The notes under the pieces are model-generated. The model saw only the letters and a list, made by a program, of their open reading frames with translations. It had not been told where the DNA came from and made no database searches. From Cyanobacteriota bacterium (lineage in GTDB: Bacteria > Cyanobacteriota > Cyanobacteriia > PCC-6307 > Cyanobiaceae): 46,550 bases of DNA. Both the position numbers and the translations under genes were made by a program. Location of the stretch: NCBI GenBank assembly GCA_026389265.1, contig JAPLIE010000082.1, forward strand, positions 1 through 46,550. Direction: 5' to 3'. Positions 1 to 8,343 of the stretch are shown here, piece after piece (the first letter of the stretch is position 1; every line of letters begins with the position of its first letter).

Positions 1-1
1 G

Positions 2-1210
2 GCCTTGCGTCAGCAGCTCGAACCGCAATTGGCCGAGTTGGAGCAACGCCTGGCCAGCAGGGATAGGGAGCTGCAAGAGGCGAGGGAAGCGAGTGAGCAA
101 ACCTCGCTGGAGTTGCAACGAGTTCAGGAGGCTTTGGAGCGCTCCGTTCAGGCCGATGCCCAGAAGGCCGTAGAATTGGCCGAACGGGTATGGGAGTTGG
201 AGGAGCTACAGCGCGCCAAGGTCGATTTGGAGTGCGCCCACGACCTGGCCAAGACGGCTCAGGAACGTGACCACGAACAGGAGCTGGAGGCCTTGCGTCA
301 GCAGTTCGAACCGCGATTGGCCGAGTTGGAGCAACGCCTGGCCAGCAGGGATACGGAGCTGCGGGAGGCGAGAGAGTCAGCGGAAATGTCCTTATTGCAG
401 CTCCATCAGCAGGTGCAGGAGGAACGAGAGATTTATGTGCTGGCCGATGCCGAGAAGCAGCGACAGTTGGAGGATGCGGTCCTCGATCTAGAGAAGCTGC
501 GGCGCGCCAAGGTCGATGTGGAGAGTGCCCACGACCTGGCCAAGGCAGCTCAGGAGCGTGCCCACGAACAGGAGCTGGAGGCCTTGCGCCAGCAGTTCGA
601 ACCGCGATTGGCCGAGTTGGAGCAAAGCTTGGCCAGCAGGGATACGGAGCTGCGGGAGGCCAGGGAGGCAGCGGAAATGTCCTTATTGCAGCTTCATCAG
701 GTGCATGAGGAAACAGAGATCTATATGTTGGCCGATGTCGAGAAGCAGCGGCAGTTGGAGGCTGCGGTCCTCGATCTAGAGAAGCTGCGGCGCGCCAAGG
801 TCGATTTGGAGAGCGCCCACGACCTGGCCAAGGCAGCTCAGGAGCGTGCCCACGAACAGGAGCTGGAGGCCTTGCGTCAGCAGCTCGAACCGCGAATGGC
901 CGAGCTGGAGCGAGTCCTGGCCAGCAGGGATTTGGAGTTGCGGCAGGCAAGGGAGGCTGCGGAACTCTCGCAGCTGCAGCAACTGCACCTGCAGGAAGAG
1001 CTGGAGCATTACTACTTAGCTGAAGGCGAGATGCAGCGGCAGCTGGAGGCACGGGTTCGGGAGTTGGAGGAGCTGCAGCGGACCAAGGCCGCTCAGGAGA
1101 CCGCCCACGAACAGGATCTAGTTGCCTTGCGTCAGCGGTTTGAACCGCAATTGGCGGAGCTAGAGCAATGTCTGGTCAACAGGGACACGGAGCTGCGGGA
1201 GGCGCGGGAG
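2..1210 (+). repeat. Five in-frame tandem repeats of 255-291 bp
   Basis: Repeat units begin at about 2, 290, 581, 869 and 1124. The stretch starting GCCTTGCG and running to the GGGA of the RDxEL motif is close to identical between units 2 and 3. Length differences are whole codons, so the frame is preserved. This fits expansion and contraction by recombination within a coding sequence. Confidence 0.8.
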
Positions 1211-1525
1211 GAAGCGGAAATGACCCTGTTGCAGCTCCACCAGGTGAATGAGGAGCTGGAGCACTACTTTCTCCAAGCCCGCGCCAATGATCAACTCGCC
1301 CAGGCTCAGTTGGAGCAGTTGCAACGGGCCCAAAGTCTCATGGCTCGCTTTAACAACGACGTGCTCCCCACCGCCCCCTACCCCCCGGCGCTCGCGGTGG
1401 AGGTGTTGCCAGAGCTGGCTGCTGCAGGGCCAGATCCCAGCTTGCAAACCCAGGCCTTGCTCAGCACCTATGCCGCCAGCTTGAAAAGGGCGAGCGCCCT
1501 TCTGGAGCGGGCCAGGCGCTCCTAG
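2..1525 (+). CDS. Repetitive coiled-coil protein, C-terminal part (5' end outside window)
   Basis: The reading frame is open from the first bases, and the apparent first codon (TTG at 5) lies inside a repeat, so the true start is upstream. The product is almost entirely Glu/Gln/Leu/Ala-rich with heptad character, predicting a long coiled coil. Five copies of a unit of about 96 residues begin near bases 2, 290, 581, 869 and 1124 (spacings 288, 291, 288 and 255 bases, all multiples of 3). Each contains ALRQQxEPxxAELEQ followed by LASRDxELRxARE. The last ~80 residues are non-repetitive and end in a basic helix. It meets the minus-strand capsule operon tail to tail. In polysaccharide loci such coiled coils often sit behind a methyltransferase or glycosyltransferase domain and act as a molecular ruler or scaffold. 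That role is inference, since the N-terminal domain is not in the window. Confidence 0.8.
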   Translation, partial: ALRQQLEPQLAELEQRLASRDRELQEAREASEQTSLELQRVQEALERSVQADAQKAVELAERVWELEELQRAKVDLECAHDLAKTAQERDHEQELEALRQQFEPRLAELEQRLASRDTELREARESAEMSLLQLHQQVQEEREIYVLADAEKQRQLEDAVLDLEKLRRAKVDVESAHDLAKAAQERAHEQELEALRQQFEPRLAELEQSLASRDTELREAREAAEMSLLQLHQVHEETEIYMLADVEKQRQLEAAVLDLEKLRRAKVDLESAHDLAKAAQERAHEQELEALRQQLEPRMAELERVLASRDLELRQAREAAELSQLQQLHLQEELEHYYLAEGEMQRQLEARVRELEELQRTKAAQETAHEQDLVALRQRFEPQLAELEQCLVNRDTELREAREEAEMTLLQLHQVNEELEHYFLQARANDQLAQAQLEQLQRAQSLMARFNNDVLPTAPYPPALAVEVLPELAAAGPDPSLQTQALLSTYAASLKRASALLERARRS

Positions 1526-2484
1526 CGCTCTCCCCGAAGCAGGCGTGGCCACCACTTGGGCAGAATAGATTTATTTTTCGCCGGTTGCGGCATTTTGTCT
1601 CGCGCATCCAATTCCTGCTCAATCTTGTCGAGATAGAGCCGAAAATGTTCGAGGGCTTGCCAATGGTGTCTCAGGTCCTCTGGTACCTCTGGTAACCACT
1701 CCTGCATAGGTTGGGGATTTTCCACCTCGATCAAGGTATTGGTCTTGATCGAGTGCACCACCTCGCTTCCTACGGTGGGCCTAGGTGGCAACACCACCCT
1801 CTCCTCCTGGGGTAAGCGGAATTGGCCCTGTTCATCAAAACTGCACCACACCTCAAGCCCGCCCCAGCCTGCGGGCAATGCCTTCGGATCGAGGCTGAAA
1901 CCGCTGTTTTCCGGCAGACCCTTCGCCTGCAGACCATCCCGAACTTGATCGCAGGTCAAGGGCCTCGGCTCCTGTCCTGCAGCCTGGAGCCAGATTTGGG
2001 CTGGTTGCCGCTGTCCACGCCGGCCGGCCCAGCCCCTCAGCGCTCCCAGCAGCAGACCATCAATATGGCCTTCCAGCCCCAGCAGTTCGCTCTGCAATAA
2101 CGTTTTCAACAGGACGGCGGTCTGCTCAGGCTGGCTCCTCAGCGTCAGCTCCACCTGCTGACTACCATCGGCGCTGAGGGCCACAAGGCGTGGCGCTGGC
2201 CGCCAGTCCACGGGCGGGAGTTCCGCGGGCAGCAGGAGAGAAAATCCAGGTGTTCCCTGCCAGCCGAGGCTCGCGCAAACGTCTGGGCGAGCCTGGTTGA
2301 TCTCCGCCCGGGCAATCAGGTGGGGGCCAACGAGCAGGCGCACATCTTGGAGTGGCACGTCTTTCGCCACAACCCAGCCGGAAATCAAGCCGGGGAGAAG
2401 ATGTTCAATCCCGCCGCTCCAGGCGATGCCGGCCTCTCGCCGCAGACCCAAATACCGCTTCAGGCGCCGACCTTTCTTGTTCAT
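1522..2484 (-). CDS. Hypothetical capsule-locus protein with two tandem ~90-residue domains
   Basis: The frame extends to a TTG at 2538, but the first ATG (2484) precedes a basic segment (MNKKGRRLKRYLG) and is preferred, giving 320 residues. Two similar segments are visible. Each has a GW motif near its start, a D(Q/x)VR or RPDV element and a GFSL motif before a Leu/Pro-rich strand (roughly residues 35-125 and 150-250). The C-terminal ~70 residues look helical and charged. I recognise the pattern as one that accompanies glycosyltransferases in polysaccharide loci, but no enzymatic motif is visible. It is the last gene of the minus-strand kps operon, following the PhyH gene without a gap. Its stop codon shares a CTAG with the stop of the convergent coiled-coil gene. 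Function unknown. Confidence 0.7.
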   Translation of the reverse strand: MNKKGRRLKRYLGLRREAGIAWSGGIEHLLPGLISGWVVAKDVPLQDVRLLVGPHLIARAEINQARPDVCASLGWQGTPGFSLLLPAELPPVDWRPAPRLVALSADGSQQVELTLRSQPEQTAVLLKTLLQSELLGLEGHIDGLLLGALRGWAGRRGQRQPAQIWLQAAGQEPRPLTCDQVRDGLQAKGLPENSGFSLDPKALPAGWGGLEVWCSFDEQGQFRLPQEERVVLPPRPTVGSEVVHSIKTNTLIEVENPQPMQEWLPEVPEDLRHHWQALEHFRLYLDKIEQELDARDKMPQPAKNKSILPKWWPRLLRGER

Positions 2485-2538
2485 GGCATTGATGGTGGCA
2501 TGGGGCCAACTTCCTGCGATTGGCGCAGCTATTGTCAA

Positions 2539-3438
2539 CTATACCTTGCTCAGCGTCGGGTTTAAGTCCTGCCATTCCACCTGGTTGAAACACTGAGTAC
2601 CTTTGGAGATATCGAAAGGATTGCGCAGGCAGGTGCCTCCCTCCCCTGAGGCGAAGTTACGCATTGGAGTGGTGTAGAGACAGTTTGCAAAAAAATAATG
2701 ATTTACCTGGCTCCAACGCCTGCAACTCTTATTTTGAACCTGTTCCCCTCCATGCAAAAGATTGGCATGCCAGATCAGCAGATCACCCCGCTTCGGCAGA
2801 AACTGCTGCTTCACAAATGCATGTTCGTTTACGGCCTGTTGCCAGGAGGGTTCAAAAAATCGCTGCGGGTGCTGTTCTCCCATCACCGCACCGCAATCCA
2901 GGCCTATAGATCGTGCACTGAGATAGGGCAAACGGTGGCTGCCCGGAAAATAGATCAGGGGGCCGCTTTCCGCTTCCACGTCCTGGAGCGCGATCCAAAC
3001 GCCGCACATGAATCCATAGGGATAGCTGTGAAAATGAACGGCATCACTGTGAAAATGCTGCTCACTGCCAACGGCAAAGTTGAGGGTTTGAAAGGCGAAG
3101 GGTTCTCTTCCATAGAGATGCCGAAGCAGATCCAAAACCATCGGTTCTAGAGCGAGAGCTTTAATCGAGCTACTGTCGATCCAGCCATCCTGCAGGCGAG
3201 GCGGTCCGCTTTCACCGCAGTCCCACAGCTTGAGATCGGCTTCAAGAAGCGGTTGTAGATCTTCAACGACCCCATCAATATTCGCTAGCCACTCGCTCTT
3301 GCTGAGATTAACCACGCAGTATCCCTTGTCGTGCAACGAGATGGCTTCCTCCCTCCAGCGGCCAAAGAAGCCGGCCTCAAGCAGCTGCTGAAAATCACTG
3401 CGGTCGATCAGGGGTTGTCCGGTGAGATCGAGAGGCAT
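2539..3438 (-). CDS. Phytanoyl-CoA dioxygenase (PhyH) family Fe(II)/2-oxoglutarate oxygenase
   Basis: The 299-residue product carries the PhyH signature. The metal-binding HxD is His130-Ser-Asp132, and a G-L-I-Y-F-P-G-S-H-R strand follows near 159-169. The distal His is probably His229 in WHANLLHGG, with an Arg (240/241) placed to bind 2-oxoglutarate. The double-stranded beta-helix core is therefore complete and activity is expected. PhyH enzymes hydroxylate varied small molecules or sugar/lipid-linked substrates, and the substrate here cannot be read from sequence. It starts at an ATG three bases after the stop of the upstream GT2 gene, so it is probably co-transcribed and translationally coupled with it. 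The context suggests modification of a capsule precursor or its lipid carrier (inference). Confidence 0.85.
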   Translation of the reverse strand: MPLDLTGQPLIDRSDFQQLLEAGFFGRWREEAISLHDKGYCVVNLSKSEWLANIDGVVEDLQPLLEADLKLWDCGESGPPRLQDGWIDSSSIKALALEPMVLDLLRHLYGREPFAFQTLNFAVGSEQHFHSDAVHFHSYPYGFMCGVWIALQDVEAESGPLIYFPGSHRLPYLSARSIGLDCGAVMGEQHPQRFFEPSWQQAVNEHAFVKQQFLPKRGDLLIWHANLLHGGEQVQNKSCRRWSQVNHYFFANCLYTTPMRNFASGEGGTCLRNPFDISKGTQCFNQVEWQDLNPTLSKV

Positions 3439-3441
3439 TGA

Positions 3442-5514
3442 TTATCCAGGGGGGAGGGCAGATGTTCTCGCTGCTGTAGCGGAGGTTTTAATCGTGAGAG
3501 TTAGATTCTCTTCTAGCAGACTGAGATGGGGGCTGTAATAGGGATCGGCTAGTAAGACGGCGCCCCAGCGATTGAGCATGGCCTGCCGTTCTCTCTGCCA
3601 TTCTTCATTAGCATCCGCTGAAGTAGGCGCGCCGCGGCTTTTGGATTCGTGGTGGATCAACACTGCATCCGGACAAAACAGATTACGATAGCCTGCCCTT
3701 GCAAGACGCAGGCAAAAATCAACATCATTGTAGTTCACTGCGAAATTTATGGCATCAAAGCCGCCGACTTCTTCGAACAGAGCTTTGCGCACCACGAGCG
3801 TTGCGGCCGTAACGGCGCTTAGGTTATGGGCCAAATGGAGCCTTAATTGATAGCCTTCGTCTTCCGCGGCCAGATACTTGTGGGCGTGGCCGGCAATGCC
3901 TCCAATGCCCAGCAAGACGCCGGCATGTTGGATGGTGCCATCGGGGAACAACAGCTTCGCCCCAACCGCACCAATCTCGGGGCGAAGGGCCTGCGCTGCC
4001 ATGGCGGCCAGCCAGCCTGCGTGGGTGGCCTCCACATCGTTGTTCATCAGCGCAATCAACTCACCACGGGCGAGGGACACGGCCTCATTATTGAGCGCTG
4101 CATAGTTGAATTTCCCCGGTCGCCGCAGAACACGTACATTGTCCTGTTGCTCCAAATGGGCGAGATAGCTCAGCGTTTCAGGCTCGCTACTGCCATTGTC
4201 GATCAGGATGAGTTCCGTGGGCGGATTGCCATGGGCATGTTCCGCCAGCGACGTGAGACAGCAGCGAAGCAGATCGCCCCTGTCCCGTGTGGCAATGATC
4301 ACACTCACTAGTGGTGGTGGATCCGGTACGGGCCAATGAATCAGATGGCCGCCCGTTGGATGATGGGAAACAGCCACCTCCTGGCCGCGGCGGGCAAGAA
4401 ATCGTTCCAGACGATGGGCTGTCTGGCTCGAAGATCGGGAATCTCCAGATTGATCGAGCCGGTGATAAAAAACTTCGGGCAGGTGGAAGATTTGATCGCG
4501 ATCACAAAGAGCCGTTGCCTCTAGCGCGATGCCATACAGTTCAGGCGATTCTCCATCGGCATTCAGAGCTTCACAGGCTCTAATGCAGAGATCAGCGCGG
4601 ATCAGCCAACAGTGGGAATAGTGAGGATCGCTGTAGAGAAGATCAGGATTCCATGCCGGTTTGAACTGCGGCGAATGCCGTCGTCCCGTGGGGCTGATTT
4701 TGTCCTCATCCGCATACAAGATGCCAGCATTCCTCTGGGCTTGAATCACATCGCTGCAGCGAGCCAGTGATTGGGGAGCCAGTTGATCGCCAACTTGCAA
4801 AAAAACAATCCAGGTTTGTTGATCTTCTTCGAGCAATTGTTGCTCAGGCGGCAGGATCTGAAATGCTCCGGCAATTTGCTTGCTGACGCTATCAATCGAA
4901 CGTTGACACTTTTCCTTGTTATCACGTTGTCCCCAGAGCCAGATGGCAAAGTTCACCGATGCAAAATTGCCGGCAGCCTCTGCTGAGGCGAATGCGTTTC
5001 GTTGATCCTGTTCCAGCAGTGCCGGTAACTCAACTCGTTCAATCCATTCATCGTATCCAACCAGTGCAAAGTTAAGGCGTGAAAGAAGGCGGTTATAATC
5101 CCGCCATTGTTGAGAAAATGAGCGTTCCTTCGGGGATTCTTTCTTGTAGGCGGGGTGAAGCCTCAGCAACTTGGTTGCCAACAACTTTCGCACCCGCCAC
5201 AACGGCTGTGGCACCAGTCTTAACTTCGAAATCAGCGGATCATCATCGACTCCCTGAATTTCAAAGCGTGTCGTCTGCGATCGTCTGCCAATGTGAACCA
5301 GGCGCCGGCGTAGTTTGCCGCTCACAAGGATTCTTCCCTGATGGCGATTGATCAGGCCGTAACTGCGAAATGTTTCGCTCTGGAGCCGCACCGTTAACAG
5401 ATACCAGCCGGGCCGAGCCGGAACGCGAAGCGTCAGGGTTGGCCGCTGGCAGCCCATTTCCCAGACCCAGTCTTCCCGTAAGCGCAGGCCAGTCCAACGT
5501 TTAAGAAGATTCAC
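3442..5514 (-). CDS. Large family-2 glycosyltransferase (O-antigen/capsule type) with degenerate first GT domain
   Basis: A 690-residue protein starting at a GTG that overlaps the kpsE stop (GTGA). Residues ~1-105 form a beta-rich accessory domain. Residues ~190-345 align in pattern with the C-terminal half of a first GT-A domain (ILYADEDKIS near 265, then FKPAWNPDLL), but the usual DHDD before it is replaced by QVGD (~240-243). Residues ~402-650 are a complete GT2 domain: VSVIIATRDRG, IDNGSS, and the metal-binding NND at 491-493. Such tandem proteins transfer sugars from nucleotide-sugars to a growing polysaccharide at the cytoplasmic face. Only the second domain looks catalytic here. It lies between kpsE and the PhyH gene in one operon. 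Confidence 0.88.
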   Translation of the reverse strand: MNLLKRWTGLRLREDWVWEMGCQRPTLTLRVPARPGWYLLTVRLQSETFRSYGLINRHQGRILVSGKLRRRLVHIGRRSQTTRFEIQGVDDDPLISKLRLVPQPLWRVRKLLATKLLRLHPAYKKESPKERSFSQQWRDYNRLLSRLNFALVGYDEWIERVELPALLEQDQRNAFASAEAAGNFASVNFAIWLWGQRDNKEKCQRSIDSVSKQIAGAFQILPPEQQLLEEDQQTWIVFLQVGDQLAPQSLARCSDVIQAQRNAGILYADEDKISPTGRRHSPQFKPAWNPDLLYSDPHYSHCWLIRADLCIRACEALNADGESPELYGIALEATALCDRDQIFHLPEVFYHRLDQSGDSRSSSQTAHRLERFLARRGQEVAVSHHPTGGHLIHWPVPDPPPLVSVIIATRDRGDLLRCCLTSLAEHAHGNPPTELILIDNGSSEPETLSYLAHLEQQDNVRVLRRPGKFNYAALNNEAVSLARGELIALMNNDVEATHAGWLAAMAAQALRPEIGAVGAKLLFPDGTIQHAGVLLGIGGIAGHAHKYLAAEDEGYQLRLHLAHNLSAVTAATLVVRKALFEEVGGFDAINFAVNYNDVDFCLRLARAGYRNLFCPDAVLIHHESKSRGAPTSADANEEWQRERQAMLNRWGAVLLADPYYSPHLSLLEENLTLTIKTSATAARTSALPPG

Positions 5515-6743
5515 TGGCGATGACTGGCCTGCATACCGAAGATAAATTTGGTCAAACTAAAACCAACGGCGCAGCCTGCCAAGACGGTGAAGAATCCCTT
5601 ACTCCTCCAGTCATTTTGTGGATCTTCCGGGAGTTGCGGTGCCGAGAGCAGGGCCATGAATTTCTGTTGGCGCTTGCTCTCAATGCGAGCCTTCTCAACG
5701 GATGTCAAAGCCAATTTATAGGAGTCGGTGGCGAAGCTGACGTCCGACTCTAATTTGAGCACATCTGACGCTTTGCGGTTCAGATTTCGCCCCTTGCTGG
5801 ACACCAGGGAGCGCCGTTCTTTTTGAATTTGCTGTTCCAGTTCTCGAACCTGGTCGGCAACGACCGCCACCTCGGGCTCGGCAGGATCCTTGAATTGCCG
5901 CTTCAAGGTGGCTAATTCTACGCGCAATTCCACCAGTTTTTCTTGGAGCTTGCTGATCGTTTGTCCGGCCAGTTCAGCTTCGCCTTTCGGGTCGATAACC
6001 GTGTTGGTATCTTGATAGCGTAATAGCCTATTCTTCGCTTGATTGAGATTTCTTTGAGCCCGAACCAGTTCTAATTCGGCAAAGCCTAATTGCTTTTGGC
6101 TGATGTCTTGATTAAGTCGATTCACAAATTGTTCGCTTTTGGCTAGCATGAAGAGATTCAGATTGAGAGACGCTTTCGGATTAAGGCCAATTGTGCGTAG
6201 CACAATGGCGCCAGAAAGTTCATCAAGGCTCACGGCTACCTGCTTTTTGAAAAAGTTGAGTCTCTTTTCCTTTGATAACCCAGGCTTCATGCCGGCAAAC
6301 CGATCCAGCCCTTTTTGGGCATAGGCTTGATCAAGATTGTAGGTGCGGTCAAGATCGGCCAACACCTGAGGCGATTGCAAGTAGGTTTTTAGGAAGCGAG
6401 CATCTTCGAGCGAGAGCTGATTGCCCCTGCCCAAGAGAGAGGCCAAACCAGCACCAGGTATGTTGGTTTCACTCTCTTCTGCTTTGCGGATGACAAAATC
6501 TGATCGGGTGACATAGCGATCGCGGGCAATGGAATAGAAATAAATTCCTGATAACGCAACCGGTATGAGTAGCAGTTGGGTGACCGACAGCTGTCGCAGC
6601 GGCGAGGAGCGAAGCCGCGGCGGCTTGATCGGTATAACCTTCGACTCAGTAAGGATGCCTTCCTCACCATCCGCGACCTGCTCTTGCTGATCTTTCCTCA
6701 GTAAGAAGCGATTAAGCGGGTTAAAGTTATCGACATCAATCAT
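5511..6743 (-). CDS. kpsE: Capsule polysaccharide export inner-membrane/periplasmic protein KpsE
   Basis: The 410-residue protein has the KpsE/CtrB/BexC (PCP-3 polysaccharide co-polymerase) layout. An N-terminal cytoplasmic tail is followed by a transmembrane helix at ~53-72 and a periplasmic region beginning DRYVTRSDFVIRKA. A long coiled coil spans ~215-350, and a second transmembrane helix lies near the C-terminus (~383-400). It bridges the KpsMT ABC transporter to the outer-membrane exporter and has no kinase domain. ATG start at 6743, 17 bases after kpsT, and its stop overlaps the GTG of the next gene, so it is operonic. kpsD, the outer-membrane partner, is encoded about 8 kb away at 15017. 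Confidence 0.92.
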   Translation of the reverse strand: MIDVDNFNPLNRFLLRKDQQEQVADGEEGILTESKVIPIKPPRLRSSPLRQLSVTQLLLIPVALSGIYFYSIARDRYVTRSDFVIRKAEESETNIPGAGLASLLGRGNQLSLEDARFLKTYLQSPQVLADLDRTYNLDQAYAQKGLDRFAGMKPGLSKEKRLNFFKKQVAVSLDELSGAIVLRTIGLNPKASLNLNLFMLAKSEQFVNRLNQDISQKQLGFAELELVRAQRNLNQAKNRLLRYQDTNTVIDPKGEAELAGQTISKLQEKLVELRVELATLKRQFKDPAEPEVAVVADQVRELEQQIQKERRSLVSSKGRNLNRKASDVLKLESDVSFATDSYKLALTSVEKARIESKRQQKFMALLSAPQLPEDPQNDWRSKGFFTVLAGCAVGFSLTKFIFGMQASHRQ

Positions 6744-6760
6744 ATGTTTTCTGTCAAGAG

Positions 6761-7450
6761 TTAATCTTCGATCCCCCGCTGGGGAGGCGTGGCCAGAAGT
6801 CGCTCGGTGTGGAGGGCAACGGCTTCGTCGAGGTCATTGAATTCTTCAATTTTACCACCATCAAGGATAAAGGCTCGATCGCAATGGAGCTTCAGGCCCC
6901 AGAGGTTGTGATCCACCATCAAAAAGTCGGCAACTTTCTTGCGCTCCATCAGCAGGCGCTTGCTCTTGTCGCGAAAGCGTTGATCGCCAGCCGCGGTGAC
7001 CTCATCAATCAGATAGACGTCAAAGTCAAAGGCCATCGACAGGCCAAAGGTGACCCTAGAGCGCATGCCACTGGAATAGGTTTTAAAGGGGCGATCAAAA
7101 TAGACACCGAGTTCGGCAAACTCTTCTACATAACGAACTTTTTCCGGAACCTTCTTCTTTTCCGCATAGATGCGGCTCACAAAGGTCACATTCTCGCGGC
7201 CCGTTAGGCTCCCTTGGAATCCTCCCACCAATCCCACCGGCCAGGAAATGGTGCTATCGGTCTGAATCGTTCCACTGTCGGGCAGATCGATCCCGCCGAG
7301 GATGCGCAACAGAGTGCTCTTGCCAGCTCCATTGGCACCGAGGATGGCGATCGATTCGCCGGTGTGGATTTTAAAGCTCAAATCCTTAAAGATGGTTGTT
7401 TTCTTTCCTTGATAGAAGAAGCTTTTTGTCAGGTTGCTGACTTCAATCAT
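6761..7450 (-). CDS. kpsT: Capsule exporter ATP-binding protein KpsT
   Basis: The 229-residue ABC ATPase has Walker A GANGAGKST (38-46), the signature YSSGMRSR (~125-132) and Walker B VYLIDE (145-150). This SSGMRSR-type signature is typical of polysaccharide exporters. Its length matches KpsT and lacks the C-terminal sugar-binding extension of Wzt, which points to a capsule rather than an O-antigen with carbohydrate recognition. It powers translocation of the completed glycolipid across the inner membrane with KpsM. ATG start, 19 bases after kpsM and 17 before kpsE, in the same operon. Base composition is visibly more AT-rich than the core genes to the right. Confidence 0.93.
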   Translation of the reverse strand: MIEVSNLTKSFFYQGKKTTIFKDLSFKIHTGESIAILGANGAGKSTLLRILGGIDLPDSGTIQTDSTISWPVGLVGGFQGSLTGRENVTFVSRIYAEKKKVPEKVRYVEEFAELGVYFDRPFKTYSSGMRSRVTFGLSMAFDFDVYLIDEVTAAGDQRFRDKSKRLLMERKKVADFLMVDHNLWGLKLHCDRAFILDGGKIEEFNDLDEAVALHTERLLATPPQRGIED

Positions 7451-7469
7451 TGCAGATTTCTCCTAGCGA

Positions 7470-8327
7470 TTACAGGGTCAGAAGCTTGCGTTCGTTGCTA
7501 TAATAGAGCCAGAGCGATACTGTTAACACGGCGATCGCTGATATCATCGCGTAGTTGAGACTTGCATCCGGCGTGAAGTAATCATCGCTCATTGACTTAC
7601 GGTTTAATTCGATAATATGCATCAGTGGATTCCAAACGAAGAAAGCCCTCGTCCAAGGCGGTAAGACCCAATAACGGAACGGAACTCCGGAGAGAAACCA
7701 AAGGATGCGTGGGATCCAGAAAGCTGCTTGCTTGAATCCCGGTACCAGGTGGGAGATCGTCATGAAGATCAAGCCGGTGGAGAAGCCGATGCTGGCGGTC
7801 AGGAGGATGGTGAAAAAGAACAGCCCCAGGTTGCTCATGTAAACCTGGTCGAGCACGATCCAAGTGCCCACGCAGACCACAAGCAAACAGCAGGTATACA
7901 AACCGGTTTCACTGATTGTGCGGGCGATCACCGTGTCAATCGGTTTGACAGGTTTGTAAAATAGAAGCGCCTCGTTGGCCTCCATCGCAGTGATACTTTT
8001 GTTGACGATTTGACTAAAATTCGTGAAAAGGATAATCCCGGATGCAAGAAAGAGAACGACGTTCAGACTTCCGCCTCGATGGGCATTGATAGCGGTCAAG
8101 AAAATCACCCAGATGGCGATCAATCCGAGGGGTTGCACTAGTACACCCAGGAAGCCACCCTTGACGTCGCTGACGCGGGTGCGCAATTCGCGATACACCA
8201 GCGCATCCACCACGCGCCATTGCACCTGCCAGCCACTCAGGCGTTGCAAGCCATCGGCGCCGCGGGCTTGGCCTCCGCTGGCACCCCCTGTTGCATCAGC
8301 GGAGTTGGCCGAGGGATCCAAACTCAA
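7470..8327 (-). CDS. kpsM: Capsule exporter permease KpsM (ABC-2 type)
   Basis: The 285-residue integral membrane protein has an N-terminal cytoplasmic segment, the amphipathic VDALVYRELRTR element and six predicted hydrophobic segments. The pattern is that of ABC-2 transporters of the KpsM/BexB family. It forms the translocation pore with KpsT. The start is a TTG. An AAGG placed six bases before the second in-frame TTG (8321) makes that codon a good alternative to 8327. No ATG occurs before the first membrane segments, so a rare start is required. It is the first gene of the minus-strand export operon, 16 bases downstream of the DUF1997 gene on the same strand. Confidence 0.9.
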   Translation of the reverse strand: MSLDPSANSADATGGASGGQARGADGLQRLSGWQVQWRVVDALVYRELRTRVSDVKGGFLGVLVQPLGLIAIWVIFLTAINAHRGGSLNVVLFLASGIILFTNFSQIVNKSITAMEANEALLFYKPVKPIDTVIARTISETGLYTCCLLVVCVGTWIVLDQVYMSNLGLFFFTILLTASIGFSTGLIFMTISHLVPGFKQAAFWIPRILWFLSGVPFRYWVLPPWTRAFFVWNPLMHIIELNRKSMSDDYFTPDASLNYAMISAIAVLTVSLWLYYSNERKLLTL

Positions 8328-8343
8328 CCTTGGACAATGATTC

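Noticed and set aside
2-1210. Regular repeats considered as a CRISPR array
   Set aside because: Units are ~290 bp, in frame and coding for a coiled coil, without short identical repeats and unique spacers.
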